A stretch of 64,000 nucleotides of DNA from Sphingobacterium hungaricum (GCF_015210005.1 NZ_MU158698.1:1509611-1573610); one strand, 5' to 3'; shown: positions 1-9,505, numbered from the stretch's first letter. The notes: generated from the letters alone by a model not told the origin. Numbers and translations are program-made.

Positions 1-6
1 AACATG

Positions 7-1308
7 TTAGAGCGCTGTTATTAGTTTTTCGAATGCCATGCCACGCGAAGCTTTTAACAAAACAAAGGATGAAGAAATGGGATGCTTGCTTAAAGCTTCC
101 AAAGCTTCATCTGTTGTTTGATAATATTCCGCATCGCCATCCCGATGCGCATAAAAATCCTTTCCAACAAAAATCAATCGGCTTGTGGGAATTGTTTTTG
201 CTTGGGCAATGACAGTTTTATGTTCAGCAGGAGAATCATCGCCCAATTCGAACATATCGCCCAAAATAATGACTTTATTTTCCGCTTCGATCACAGCCAT
301 ATTTTCCAAAGCAGCCTTCATGCTGCTGGCATTGGCATTGTAATAATCCTCTATCAAGGTGTTTTTAGCGGTTTGCGTTATTTGAGAACGGTTATTTTGA
401 GGTGTATATTTCTCGATACCTAATCGAATCTGCTTGTCTGAAACATCGAAATGCAAGCCTACAGCCACTGCAGCCAAGATATTTTCTGTATTGTAAGAGC
501 CAGTTAATTTTGTCTGCACCGTGTGCGGTTCCAGTTCCTTTTTCGAAAACCATTCCACAGCTAAAAATGGATTAGCCTTGATCAATTTTCCAAAGACTTC
601 ATTATCCTCCGAGAAGCCGTATTTGATCTGTTTTAGTGACGGATAAGCAGCGATCATTTCTACCAGATTGGAGTTGTCGTGCTGAATAAAGCAAATGCCT
701 TGATGCGCCGCTAAAAAAGCATACAATTCTCCCTTTGTCTTTTTTACACCTTCAAAACTTCCAAAACCTTCCAGATGTGCTTTTCCAACATTGGTGATGA
801 GTCCATGTGTTGGCTGCGCCAATTCAGACAGAAACTCGATTTCACCCTGATGATTGGCACCCATCTCAATAATCGCGATTTCAAATTCTTTGTTGATCGA
901 CAACAACGAAAGCGGAACGCCAATGTGGTTATTTAGATTTCCTTTTGTAGCAAAACAAGTGTATTTTTCAACCAACACCGCATGCAGCAATTCCTTTGTC
1001 GTGGTTTTTCCGTTTGTTCCTGTAATCCCAATAATTGGGATTGTAAGCTTCGAACGATGGTATTTTGCTAATTCCTGCAGCGTTTGCAACACATTCGAAA
1101 CAAGAATTGTCCGTTCATCGATAAAGTAATCGGCCTCGTCGATAATCACATACCGTGCACCTAGGTCGAGCGCCTTTTCTGCAAAAGCATTTCCGTTAAA
1201 ATGATCTCCTTTAAGCGCGAAAAAAAGACTGTCTTCTTCAATCTTACGAGTGTCCGTACTTATCTTCGGATAGTTAAGAAAATGTGCATAAAGCTGCTCC
1301 AGTTGCAT
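7..1308 (-). CDS. murF: UDP-N-acetylmuramoyl-tripeptide--D-alanyl-D-alanine ligase
   Basis: Cytoplasmic ATP-dependent ligase that adds D-Ala-D-Ala to the UDP-MurNAc-tripeptide, the last cytoplasmic step of peptidoglycan precursor synthesis. The 433-residue length fits MurF. An N-terminal substrate domain (about 15-85) is followed by the Mur-ligase P-loop GTNGKTT at residues 97-103, the GNLNNHIGVPLSLL stretch that is strongly MurF-like, and a central ATPase segment with MGANHQGEI and TNVGKAHLEGFGS. The C-terminal domain starts near residue 305. The stop codon lies just inside the window edge, so the gene is complete. It is transcribed away from its neighbours, with a -7 box 16 bases upstream. 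Bacteroidota often have murF outside the mur-fts cluster, so the location is not odd. Confidence 0.96.
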   Translation of the reverse strand: MQLEQLYAHFLNYPKISTDTRKIEEDSLFFALKGDHFNGNAFAEKALDLGARYVIIDEADYFIDERTILVSNVLQTLQELAKYHRSKLTIPIIGITGTNGKTTTKELLHAVLVEKYTCFATKGNLNNHIGVPLSLLSINKEFEIAIIEMGANHQGEIEFLSELAQPTHGLITNVGKAHLEGFGSFEGVKKTKGELYAFLAAHQGICFIQHDNSNLVEMIAAYPSLKQIKYGFSEDNEVFGKLIKANPFLAVEWFSKKELEPHTVQTKLTGSYNTENILAAVAVGLHFDVSDKQIRLGIEKYTPQNNRSQITQTAKNTLIEDYYNANASSMKAALENMAVIEAENKVIILGDMFELGDDSPAEHKTVIAQAKTIPTSRLIFVGKDFYAHRDGDAEYYQTTDEALEALSKHPISSSFVLLKASRGMAFEKLITAL

Positions 1309-1324
1309 AGCATAATGATTTGTA

Positions 1325-1332
1325 CAAATGTA
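1325..1332 (-). promoter_or_regulatory. Bacteroidota-type -7 box of murF
   Basis: On the minus strand this reads TACATTTG, an exact match to TAnnTTTG, and ends 16 bases before the murF start codon. I see no convincing TTG -33 element at the usual 19-21 base distance, so this rests on the -7 box alone. Confidence 0.4.
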
Positions 1333-1365
1333 CTAAAACAAAGAAAATTTATGTACGGATTTAAA

Positions 1366-2190
1366 TTACTTTAATTGATAAGCAATAACACTGTTGTTGT
1401 TAAATGTCGGGATGTATAAAATTTTCTTTTCAGGATGATAACCCAAATCAGCGGTGTTCATTTGACCCTGCACATCCAACAATTTTTCTATGCTTCCATC
1501 TGCCTTTACATAGTAAACCAAACCCGGCCAGCAAGTGACCAGAAAATCACCATTCCCGACAGGCTCCAACCCATCTCCGCCTTGCTCGAAATCTTTTGCA
1601 ATGACGACATGGTCCCTTTTATCATCAATCTTCCAAAGCTCTTTTCCAGCTAAAGCATATAAATAATGCTCTTCGAATTTTAAGCCATTCACACTAGGAA
1701 CTTCATCCAAATACAATGACACCACATTTTTTTCCAGCTGGAAAATTTTATTCTCACGAGTATCGGAAACAAATACTTTCCCGAAATCATTCACAGTCAC
1801 GTCATTCAAAAATGTAGAATTTGGGACAGGAATTTTGCGGATTACTTTTCCTAAGGTGACATTCACCACTACGATTTCATCAATGTCAGCGATGTATAGC
1901 AATTCATTGTGCAATGCAAGACCTTTTGGCGCATTCAAACCCGTTATCCAATCTGCAGACTTCAGAGAGCCATCCATATTTAAAATCGCAATACCGCCTT
2001 TTCCATCTTTTTCCATTCCATCGCCTTCAATCAGCGAAACATACAATTCCTGTTTGCCAGGAACATACAAAACCGATTCGGGAATTGGCAATGATTTATC
2101 CGAGACCCATAGCTCAGTTAACTGATGCTGTCCAAATAAAAAACTAGAGGAAAATAGAAACGTTGAAATTGTTAAAATAAAATTTTTCAT
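1366..2190 (-). CDS. secreted SMP-30/NHL-like beta-propeller protein
   Basis: Predicted exported protein of 274 residues. The start chosen is the ATG giving MKNFILTISTF, because an upstream GTG frame only adds six residues before the signal peptide. The signal peptide ends near FLFGQ. The mature part has repeated strand-turn units (YIADIDEIVVV, VFVSDTRENKIFQL, YIPTFNNNSVIAY) typical of six-bladed propellers of the SMP-30/gluconolactonase or NHL type. Family membership is inferred from this repeat pattern. I cannot identify metal ligands with confidence, so lactonase activity is not claimed. It could equally be a substrate-binding propeller. It stands alone, divergent from uxaC. Confidence 0.7.
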   Translation of the reverse strand: MKNFILTISTFLFSSSFLFGQHQLTELWVSDKSLPIPESVLYVPGKQELYVSLIEGDGMEKDGKGGIAILNMDGSLKSADWITGLNAPKGLALHNELLYIADIDEIVVVNVTLGKVIRKIPVPNSTFLNDVTVNDFGKVFVSDTRENKIFQLEKNVVSLYLDEVPSVNGLKFEEHYLYALAGKELWKIDDKRDHVVIAKDFEQGGDGLEPVGNGDFLVTCWPGLVYYVKADGSIEKLLDVQGQMNTADLGYHPEKKILYIPTFNNNSVIAYQLK

Positions 2191-2339
2191 ATGCATTTGG
2201 TTTACCACACAAGATACAAAAAATGAGCTAATTTGCTAAAACGATTGCGTAGATAAATCCTTGAATCTTTGCCCGCTTCTTTTTTATTATTTCTATTTTT
2301 AGTAATTGATAAACCAAAAAAGATACTATTTTTAAAATT

Positions 2340-3752
2340 ATGAAGAGTTTTTTAGACGACAATTTTCTTCTCCAAAATAAATTTGCTGAAGAATTGTATC
2401 ACAACTATGCAAAGCATCAACCCATCTTAGATTATCACAACCATTTGATTCCACAGCAAGTTGCTGAAAACATCAATTTTGAAAATATTACCCAAGCTTG
2501 GTTATATGGCGACCACTATAAATGGCGCGCCCTTCGAGCGAATGGCGTTCCCGAGAAATACATCACAGGCGACGCAACGGACAAAGAAAAGTTTATAAAA
2601 TGGGCAGAAACCGTTCCTTTTACGGTCAGAAATCCTTTGTACCATTGGACACATTTAGAACTTCAGCGCTATTTTGATATTCATGAATTGCTTACGGCAG
2701 AGTCAGCAGAACGCATTTACGAAGAAGCTTCTGCAAAATTACGGACACCCGAATTTTCAGTGCATGGATTGCTTAACCGAATGAATGTAGAGGTCATCTG
2801 CACGACGGATGACCCAACCGACGACTTGCGCTACCATCAAGAATTTGCTAAACAAGATGTAGGTTTTAAAATGTATCCTGCATTTCGTCCAGATAAGGCG
2901 ATGAATTCTGATGATTTAGATAGTTTTAACGAGTACATCGATAAACTTGCGGCGGTGACTGATTTTACAATAGAAAGTATATCGGATTATTTATCAGCTT
3001 TAAAATCAAGACACGATTTTTTTGCTTTGAATGGCTGTAAAGTTTCCGACCACGGATTATCTTATGCCTATTCAGAAGATTTTACGGATGAAGAAATCCG
3101 TTTGATCTTTATTAAAATACGAGCAAAAAGATCTTTAACTGAAGAAGAAAATCTACAATTTAAATCAGCGATGCTGGTTTACCTGGCGGAATGGGATCAT
3201 GAAAAAGGCTGGGTTCAGCAATACCATTTAGGGCCATTGCGCAATAACAACACGCGCATGTTTGAAAAACTGGGGCCAGATACGGGATGGGATTCCATCG
3301 GTGATTTTCCACAAGCTGCGCATCTGTCCAAATTTTTAAATCGCCTCGATACAAACAACCAATTAGCGAAAACCATTTTATATTCGATTAATTCTACGGA
3401 TAACGAAACATTCGCTGCGATGACCGGAAATTTTAACGATGGAACTATTGCCGGGAAAATACAGTTTGGTTCAGCTTGGTGGTATCATGACCAAAAAATT
3501 GGAATGACCAATCAAATCAATACGCTTTCTAACTTGGGTCTGATTAGCAAATTTGTTGGTATGCTGACAGATTCCAGAAGTTTCTTGTCTTTCCCTCGCC
3601 ATGAATATTTCAGGCGCTTGCTTTGCAATATCTTTGGAGAAGATATTCAGAACGGAGAATTGCCTGATGACCTGCCTTGGATAGGAAAAATCATCAGTGA
3701 TATCTGTTATCACAATGCGAAAGAGTATTTTAATTTTTCTGGAAAAGAATGA
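2340..3752 (+). CDS. uxaC: glucuronate isomerase
   Basis: Cytoplasmic uronate isomerase (D-glucuronate to D-fructuronate, D-galacturonate to D-tagaturonate), the first step of hexuronate breakdown. The 470-residue length is normal. The amidohydrolase-type metal motif HNH is at residues 33-35 (LDYHNHLIP), followed by GDHYKWRALRANG and the conserved HPVR-like and DDPTDDL segments. It stands alone: no uxaB, uxuA or kdgK lies nearby. The next gene on the strand is an alpha-L-rhamnosidase, so use on rhamnose- and uronate-containing plant polymers is plausible but inferred. A weak promoter-like pair (TTG, then AATCTTTG at 2264-2271) lies about 70 bases upstream. A clear terminator follows the stop. 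Confidence 0.95.
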   Translation: MKSFLDDNFLLQNKFAEELYHNYAKHQPILDYHNHLIPQQVAENINFENITQAWLYGDHYKWRALRANGVPEKYITGDATDKEKFIKWAETVPFTVRNPLYHWTHLELQRYFDIHELLTAESAERIYEEASAKLRTPEFSVHGLLNRMNVEVICTTDDPTDDLRYHQEFAKQDVGFKMYPAFRPDKAMNSDDLDSFNEYIDKLAAVTDFTIESISDYLSALKSRHDFFALNGCKVSDHGLSYAYSEDFTDEEIRLIFIKIRAKRSLTEEENLQFKSAMLVYLAEWDHEKGWVQQYHLGPLRNNNTRMFEKLGPDTGWDSIGDFPQAAHLSKFLNRLDTNNQLAKTILYSINSTDNETFAAMTGNFNDGTIAGKIQFGSAWWYHDQKIGMTNQINTLSNLGLISKFVGMLTDSRSFLSFPRHEYFRRLLCNIFGEDIQNGELPDDLPWIGKIISDICYHNAKEYFNFSGKE

Positions 3753-3758
3753 TTTAAG

Positions 3759-3779
3759 AGCGCCTAAGGCGCTTTTTTT
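3759..3779 (+). terminator. intrinsic terminator of uxaC
   Basis: Perfect 6-bp stem AGCGCC / GGCGCT (3759-3764 with 3768-3773), a three-base loop TAA, then a run of six T. It begins 7 bases after the uxaC stop codon. Confidence 0.85.
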
Positions 3780-3810
3780 GTGTCTTACTACCAGTTTGCA
3801 CAATCATAAA

Positions 3811-3842
3811 AAAACCGCAAGGTAAGGGCTTACCTGCGGTTT
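3811..3842 (-). terminator. intrinsic terminator facing uxaC's
   Basis: Long stem (AACCGCA-A-GGTAAG with CTTACC-TGCGGTT, one bulged A) around a two-base loop. The minus-strand side ends in seven T, the plus side in four, so it mainly ends a minus-strand transcript. The only candidate upstream of it on that strand is the 23-codon ORF at 3943-4014. The hairpin sequence is closely related to the terminator at 7030-7056. Confidence 0.75.
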
Positions 3843-3843
3843 T

Positions 3844-3871
3844 ACTAAACTAAACATTGAAACAATCTTTA
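3844..3871 (-). repeat. 28-bp direct repeat, copy A (3' end element)
   Basis: This 28-base sequence is identical to 7060-7087. Read on the minus strand it begins TAAAGATTGTTTCAATG and runs directly into a terminator hairpin in both places. Here no recognised protein gene lies upstream of it, only a small ORF. Confidence 0.8.
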
Positions 3872-3942
3872 TTCTGCAGCTGAAAATTTTCCAGCTCCAT
3901 CCCTACGAATTATACCTTTACAATTACTTTCGGAAAATCAGG

Positions 3943-4014
3943 TTAAATAAAATCGAGTACTTGATCGATTAATGCATCTACTATTCTAAAGATGAAAGTA
4001 ATCAAACGTACCAT
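3943..4014 (-). CDS. possible 23-residue hydrophobic small protein
   Basis: A short ATG ORF on the minus strand of 23 codons plus TAA, starting MVRLITFIFR and ending DQVLDFI. The peptide alternates hydrophobic and charged residues and would form an amphipathic or membrane helix. The start is preceded by an A-rich ATAAAAAA stretch, and a -7-like TAGTTTTA lies just upstream. Downstream the presumed transcript runs through the 28-bp repeat into the strong minus-strand terminator at 3811-3842, giving a unit of roughly 200 bases. It could instead be a small RNA with an incidental ORF. I recognise no family. The stretch from 4015 to the GH78 start at 4290 shows only AT-rich sequence. Confidence 0.3.
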   Translation of the reverse strand: MVRLITFIFRIVDALIDQVLDFI

Positions 4015-4289
4015 TTTTTTATAAAACTAAGTTAAAAATTTCAAAATCACTAAAATAAATTCATTCTATTTGCGAACTTCTAATTAATAGACGCTAGAAT
4101 CATTCGAAATGTTGCATCCGAAATAAACTATTTTTTATTTTTTCATGCAGGACAGTACGGGTTGCTGTTTCACACTATTCTGCTTAGATTAAACCAATTT
4201 ACTTGAAATCTTAAATCATGATTGACGGGCTTCTATCTATTGAAAAAGAGCCTGTTAACTATATCAATTAATAAAACTTTACTAAGCTT

Positions 4290-7001
4290 ATGTACATTTC
4301 CACACCTGTAAAAACGTATTTATGTTTATTTTTAGGAATAATCTTTCTTGGAAACATGAATGCATCCGCTGCAAAACCTATTTTGTACGATCTCAAATGC
4401 GAACATCTCACAAATCCAATAGGAACAGATGTGCTTATCCCGCGTTTTAGCTGGAAAATAAATTCCAGCGACAATGGCGTCATGCAGACAGCGTACGAAA
4501 TACGGGTAAGTTCGGAAATAGGAAAGTTGAAAAATGCAGATGTTTGGAAATCAGGAAAGGTAACAACGGATGCCTCGATCTTCGTTCCCTACAACGGAAA
4601 TGCTTTGCAAGCTAAAAACCGATATTACTGGCAGGTGCGAGTTTGGGACAATAAAGGAAATGTATCCGATTGGAGCGAAGCACAGTTTTGGGAAATGGGA
4701 CTACTCAAGCGTGAAAACTGGAAAGCAAAATGGATTCAGCAGGCCGAAGAAAAAACCGTACAATCAGCACCAAGTCCGCTTTTCAGAAAAACATTTGAAG
4801 TTGGGAAAACAATCAAGAAAGCGCGTCTGTACATCACTTCCCATGGGCTTTATGAAGCATATATCAATGGAGAACGTTTAGGAGATGCACATTTTACTCC
4901 GGGCTGGACCAGTTATCACAAGCGTTTGCAATATCAAATTTATGATGTTTCGGAGCAGGTAAAAAAAGGAAATAATGCGATTGGCGTTATGCTAGGCGAT
5001 GGATGGTTTAGCGGAAATTTAATGGGAGGCCATCATTTTTACGGGAAAGATCTTGCCTTGCTGGCGCAATTGGAAATTACCTATACCGATGGCTCACAAC
5101 TGATTGTTTCAACTGACGACACTTGGAAAAATACGACAAATGGGCCGATAAGGACTTCTGACCTATACAATGGCGAAACCTACGACGCGAACATGGAACT
5201 ACATAATTGGGCTACGCCCGAATTCGCTGATGCGAATTGGAAACCTGCGCGCAGCAATGCATCTTTAGGGTTCGATCATTTAGTAACTTCACCCGCACCC
5301 CCTGTTTTAGCCCATGAGCGATTAAAACCAATTAAAATATTCACTACGCCCAAAGGAGAAAAAGTCATTGACTTCGGACAAAATCTAGTTGGATGGATTG
5401 ATTTTAAAACGAGCGCAAAAGCAGGAGATTCATTGGTTTTTTATCATGCGGAAGTTCTTGACAAACAAGGAAATTTCTACACAAACAATTTGAGAAGTGC
5501 GAAACAAAGGTTGGTTTATAAATTCAAAGGCGACAAATCCGAAAGTTACCATCCTCATTTTTCATTTCAAGGTTTCCGTTACGTTAAAGTTGAAGGAGCA
5601 AAGGAAAATATTGACCTAACTAACATAGAGGCTGTCGTATTGCATACAGCGATGCCACAAACAGGACATTTCGAAACTTCGGATACGTTAATAAACCAAT
5701 TGCAGCATAACATTTTATGGGGACAAAAAGGTAATTTTTTGGATGTTCCGACAGACTGTCCGCAGCGTGATGAGCGTTTGGGATGGACGGGCGATGCACA
5801 AGCGTTTTTCAATACGGCAGCTTTCAATATGGATGTGTCTGGATTTTTTGCGAAATGGATGGTTGATGTAAAACTAGATCAATTTGATAACGGAGCGATT
5901 CCGCATGTCGTGCCTTATTATTGGAGAGACAAACAAGGCGGATCTGCGGGATGGGCAGATGTTGCTACCATCATTCCATGGAATTTTTATCAATTGTATG
6001 GCGACAAGCGGATCTTAGAAGACCAGTATGAGTCCATGGCAAAATGGGTGAAGTTTATGGCTGACAATAGTACAAAGGATTTGTGGAATAAAGGATTTCA
6101 TTTTGGCGATTGGCTATTTTACACGCCTGCGGATGATGTGGATGGGCGAGCTGCCGTGACAGACAAATATTTAATTGCGCAAGCATTTTTTGGACATTCT
6201 GTGCAACTGATGATCAATGCCGCTTCCATCTTAGGAAAAGATGCAGACGTGAAAAAGTACGAAGACCTTTTGCAAAAAGTAAAAACTGCTTTTGTGAATG
6301 AATATGTTACTGAATCTGGAAGATTAGTATCAGGAACACAAACAGCCTATGTTTTAGCTTTGCAATTCGATATGTTGCCCGAAGAATTACGTCCTCAAGC
6401 TGCACAACGTCTTGCAGACAACATCAACAGTTACCAACAACATCTGACAACAGGCTTTTTAGGCACTCCTTATTTATGTCATGTATTAAGCCGATTTGGC
6501 CATGAAGATTTAGCCTACGCCCTATTGATGCAAAAAACCTATCCATCTTGGCTTTATCCAGTTTCTAAAGGAGCGACGACTATTTGGGAACGTTGGGATG
6601 GCATAAAACAAGACGGTTCTTTTCAGAATGAACACATGAATTCATTTAATCATTATGCCTATGGTGCAATCGGAGAATGGATGTATCAGCAGATTGGCGG
6701 AATCCAGCCATCGGTCAACGCGCCAGGCTACAAAGAATTTATAATTGCACCTAAACCTGGGGGCGGACTAACATTTGCGAATACTGCGTTTGAAAGTGCT
6801 TATGGAAAAATTGTTTCCAACTGGAAAATAGATGCAGGCAAAATGACTCTAGAAGTTCATGTACCTTCAAATACAACAGCCAAAATTCAATTTCCCGAAG
6901 GCGCTACTGAAGTGAAAGATGCGACTGGAAACACTGTTTCCGAGACACAGCTTTCCGTAAATTCGGGCAAGTACAGTTACACTTTTAATTTAGCCCAATA
7001 G
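4290..7001 (+). CDS. alpha-L-rhamnosidase, GH78
   Basis: Exported 903-residue glycoside hydrolase that releases terminal alpha-L-rhamnose from plant glycosides or pectin side chains. The signal peptide ends near NASAAK. An N-terminal Ig-like domain (about 30-145) starts with the typical LKCEHLTNPIGTD and is followed by the rhamnosidase N domain (about 160-330), a concanavalin-like part, the (alpha/alpha)6 catalytic barrel and a C-terminal beta domain. The catalytic signature DCPQRDERLGWTGD is at residues 489-502 and carries the acidic residues of GH78. This QRDERLGW version differs from QREKNGW in the second GH78 at 54807-57458, so the two belong to different branches. It stands alone next to uxaC, without SusC/D. 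Confidence 0.93.
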   Translation: MYISTPVKTYLCLFLGIIFLGNMNASAAKPILYDLKCEHLTNPIGTDVLIPRFSWKINSSDNGVMQTAYEIRVSSEIGKLKNADVWKSGKVTTDASIFVPYNGNALQAKNRYYWQVRVWDNKGNVSDWSEAQFWEMGLLKRENWKAKWIQQAEEKTVQSAPSPLFRKTFEVGKTIKKARLYITSHGLYEAYINGERLGDAHFTPGWTSYHKRLQYQIYDVSEQVKKGNNAIGVMLGDGWFSGNLMGGHHFYGKDLALLAQLEITYTDGSQLIVSTDDTWKNTTNGPIRTSDLYNGETYDANMELHNWATPEFADANWKPARSNASLGFDHLVTSPAPPVLAHERLKPIKIFTTPKGEKVIDFGQNLVGWIDFKTSAKAGDSLVFYHAEVLDKQGNFYTNNLRSAKQRLVYKFKGDKSESYHPHFSFQGFRYVKVEGAKENIDLTNIEAVVLHTAMPQTGHFETSDTLINQLQHNILWGQKGNFLDVPTDCPQRDERLGWTGDAQAFFNTAAFNMDVSGFFAKWMVDVKLDQFDNGAIPHVVPYYWRDKQGGSAGWADVATIIPWNFYQLYGDKRILEDQYESMAKWVKFMADNSTKDLWNKGFHFGDWLFYTPADDVDGRAAVTDKYLIAQAFFGHSVQLMINAASILGKDADVKKYEDLLQKVKTAFVNEYVTESGRLVSGTQTAYVLALQFDMLPEELRPQAAQRLADNINSYQQHLTTGFLGTPYLCHVLSRFGHEDLAYALLMQKTYPSWLYPVSKGATTIWERWDGIKQDGSFQNEHMNSFNHYAYGAIGEWMYQQIGGIQPSVNAPGYKEFIIAPKPGGGLTFANTAFESAYGKIVSNWKIDAGKMTLEVHVPSNTTAKIQFPEGATEVKDATGNTVSETQLSVNSGKYSYTFNLAQ

Positions 7002-7029
7002 TGAATAACAAAACCTTATAAAAAAAAGA

Positions 7030-7056
7030 AACCGCGGGTAAGGGCTACCCACGGTT
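7030..7056 (-). terminator. intrinsic terminator of the TonB-type gene
   Basis: Stem AACCGCGGGTA with TACCCACGGTT (one mismatch), five-base loop AGGGC. The minus-strand side is followed by TTTCTTTTTTT. It lies 28 bases after the stop of the gene starting at 9505 and can also stop GH78 transcription from the left. It is related to the hairpin at 3811-3842. Confidence 0.75.
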
Positions 7057-7059
7057 CTA

Positions 7060-7087
7060 ACTAAACTAAACATTGAAACAATCTTTA
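7060..7087 (-). repeat. 28-bp direct repeat, copy B
   Basis: Identical to 3844-3871. On the minus strand the repeat starts exactly at the TAA stop codon of the TonB-type gene and leads into its terminator. Confidence 0.8.
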
Positions 7088-9505
7088 CAACGCTCTACTT
7101 TTTTCGTCGTTGTCTGTATTTTTCTTAGAAATATTTTGCTTCATATTTCCGAATTTGTACGTGAAGGTTAAACGGACCGTTTGTGCATCATTATATTGAC
7201 TAATTTTGGTGCTGAAGTCCGCAAAATCTGTATGTAATCTTGTTCTATTTGTTTTAAACACATCTGTTACTGCCAATTTCAATGAACTGCGTTGATCTTT
7301 AAAATTATACGTAGTTCCTAAATCAACGTTCCATCTAGTCTCCAAAGTATAAATGTTGTATAGGAATGGACTTGTGTAACGCGCAACCAACTCTGCTGAA
7401 AGTGGTTTGGTAATTTTAAACGTATTCATCGAAGTACCTTGGAACATATACGTATCATTCTTTAATGGCGTACCCGCGATCACACCATCAAAATACATAT
7501 ACACCGCAGTTATGTTGTTATTCATCGACCAGAATTTTCCAATTCGTGCTGGTGCATTAATATTTAAAAAACCGTTGTGCACTTTACCTAAATTTTCGTT
7601 GGTCACCCAAGTAGTTTTCGCTACTGAATCTTGTCCCATACTTTCAACGATCGCGTCATAGGTATAATTGTATCCTGCCGTAATGTTGAACATTTTGAAC
7701 AATGTATAATTCAACGCGTAGCTGTCTGTATATTGTGGCTGTAAATATGCGTTTCCTCGTTCCGAAGTGAATTTATCGATAAAATACTCGAATGGATTCA
7801 ACTTACGGTAATTAGGACGTTGAATTTTCTTAGCGTAGCTTAATGAAAGTACATGATTTTCATTAAGATTATAACTCAATGATGCTGAAGGAAATAAATC
7901 AAAATATTCTCGAGCCACACGATTAGCTTGGGTAATTGAATTTCCATCTGACATGGTGTATTCTCCCCTCAATCCAGCTTTAATTCCCCATTTTCCAAAA
8001 GTTCCAGCATAATCCAAATAGGCCGCAGCTATTTCTTCCGTATAAACAAAATGGTTAGTCCTATCTACATCATTTACCCAACTATCTGATATGAAATTTT
8101 CAAAACTGATGTCATTATCGGATTTCACATTGCTGTATTTTAATCCAGTTTCTAACACTCCTTTTTTACCCAATTTCTGCGTATAATCTAATTTGGTTGC
8201 TATGATATCAATATTTACGGGCGTTCCACTGCGTTGCAATTCCGGAGCATACAATAAATCTGTGTAGGAAGCATCATATGTTTTATTCTCATAATCCGTA
8301 TGTGCATTGTTTCTAAAAGCACCCCAATCAAAGTCAAACGTCAACTTTCTTCCGTTGGTATCGATTCTGAACTCATTGTTAAAGTTTGCCGAAAAACGGC
8401 TAAACCTCGCGTCTGTTATCGCCGAACTGTTTAATACAGAGTCAACTAAACCAATTTGTGGACCAATGTACGAAACACTTCCATTCTCACCATACTCGCC
8501 ATTGGTATTCCCTGTAAATTGAATCGCCATCGTGTTGCGATCCGAAGTTTTTTGTTCTACACCAAAACGAAAATCATGGATTTTATTAGTTTCCGTAATG
8601 GAAGATGATTGGTCAAACGCGGTGTTCACACCATCATCCACGATATTTCGTTCTAAGTCAATCGCAAAGCGTTGTTTTAGCTGCGTATATCCGTAGTTAC
8701 CAAAAACTGTCGTATTGCCTTTTCTATAATTTAAAGCAAGCGAAGAGTTTCCTCTCAAAAACAAACCTTGTCCAGCACTTGCAACGAAACTTCCATTGAA
8801 TCCTTCCAATTTGTTTTTCTTCATGACAATGTTAATGGTTCCTGCGGTACCTTCTGCATCATCTTTTGCCGAACGAGTCGTCGAAACTTCGACACTTTTA
8901 ATCTGGTTTCCGTCTGTACTTTTCAAAAAGTTGGTCAGCTGTTCGCCGGTCATGTACGTTTGGCGGCCATCAATAGTTACGTTGATACCCGATTGTCCCA
9001 TCAGTTGCAAATTGTCGTCTTGGTCTGCACTAACACCTGGTGCTCTTTTTACAATTTCCAAGGCATTATTTCCTGCCGCAATGGATGAATTTTCCACATT
9101 CATCACGAGCTTTCCATTCTGTTGAGAAATTGTAGGAATCTGTCCTTGCACGACAACTTCACCGATTGCTCTGGTTTCTGTCGTCAAGATGATGTTTGGA
9201 ACTTTTACTTGAACATCACCCACAGTGAAGATTTCTGAACGTCCCTTTGCCAATCCAATGCTAGAAGCTTCTACATAAAATTCTCCTTTCGGAGCTTTGA
9301 CAAAAGTGTAAACTCCTTGTTCGTTTGTTACGGCTGTTTTGATAATGATTCCAGTTTTAGAAGTCATTAGGTATACAGATGCTCCGTTGATGGGTTGGTT
9401 GTCTCCGTTAAGAATTATACCAGCCACATCCGTATCCTGGGCACTAAATGCTGTTCCGATGAAAAGATTTAGCGAGATAAAAAGTAAAGCAATTATTCGT
9501 GCCAT
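7085..9505 (-). CDS. outer-membrane TonB-type receptor with carboxypeptidase-regulatory domain
   Basis: Predicted outer-membrane beta-barrel protein of 806 residues, using the ATG that gives MARIIALLFISLN with a clean signal peptide. An upstream frame adds 29 residues with no export signal. After the signal peptide comes a carboxypeptidase-regulatory-like beta-sandwich (VAGIILNGDNQPINGASVYL). Then follows a TonB plug-like segment (VVQGQIPTIS, GQSGINVTIDGRQTYM, VEVSTTRSAKDDAEGTAGTINIVMKK). The rest is a long barrel ending in VRLTFTYKFGN. It resembles the outer membrane beta-barrel family often annotated beside unknown cargo rather than SusC, and no SusD follows it. The substrate is unknown. 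Confidence 0.85.
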   Translation of the reverse strand: MARIIALLFISLNLFIGTAFSAQDTDVAGIILNGDNQPINGASVYLMTSKTGIIIKTAVTNEQGVYTFVKAPKGEFYVEASSIGLAKGRSEIFTVGDVQVKVPNIILTTETRAIGEVVVQGQIPTISQQNGKLVMNVENSSIAAGNNALEIVKRAPGVSADQDDNLQLMGQSGINVTIDGRQTYMTGEQLTNFLKSTDGNQIKSVEVSTTRSAKDDAEGTAGTINIVMKKNKLEGFNGSFVASAGQGLFLRGNSSLALNYRKGNTTVFGNYGYTQLKQRFAIDLERNIVDDGVNTAFDQSSSITETNKIHDFRFGVEQKTSDRNTMAIQFTGNTNGEYGENGSVSYIGPQIGLVDSVLNSSAITDARFSRFSANFNNEFRIDTNGRKLTFDFDWGAFRNNAHTDYENKTYDASYTDLLYAPELQRSGTPVNIDIIATKLDYTQKLGKKGVLETGLKYSNVKSDNDISFENFISDSWVNDVDRTNHFVYTEEIAAAYLDYAGTFGKWGIKAGLRGEYTMSDGNSITQANRVAREYFDLFPSASLSYNLNENHVLSLSYAKKIQRPNYRKLNPFEYFIDKFTSERGNAYLQPQYTDSYALNYTLFKMFNITAGYNYTYDAIVESMGQDSVAKTTWVTNENLGKVHNGFLNINAPARIGKFWSMNNNITAVYMYFDGVIAGTPLKNDTYMFQGTSMNTFKITKPLSAELVARYTSPFLYNIYTLETRWNVDLGTTYNFKDQRSSLKLAVTDVFKTNRTRLHTDFADFSTKISQYNDAQTVRLTFTYKFGNMKQNISKKNTDNDEKSRAL

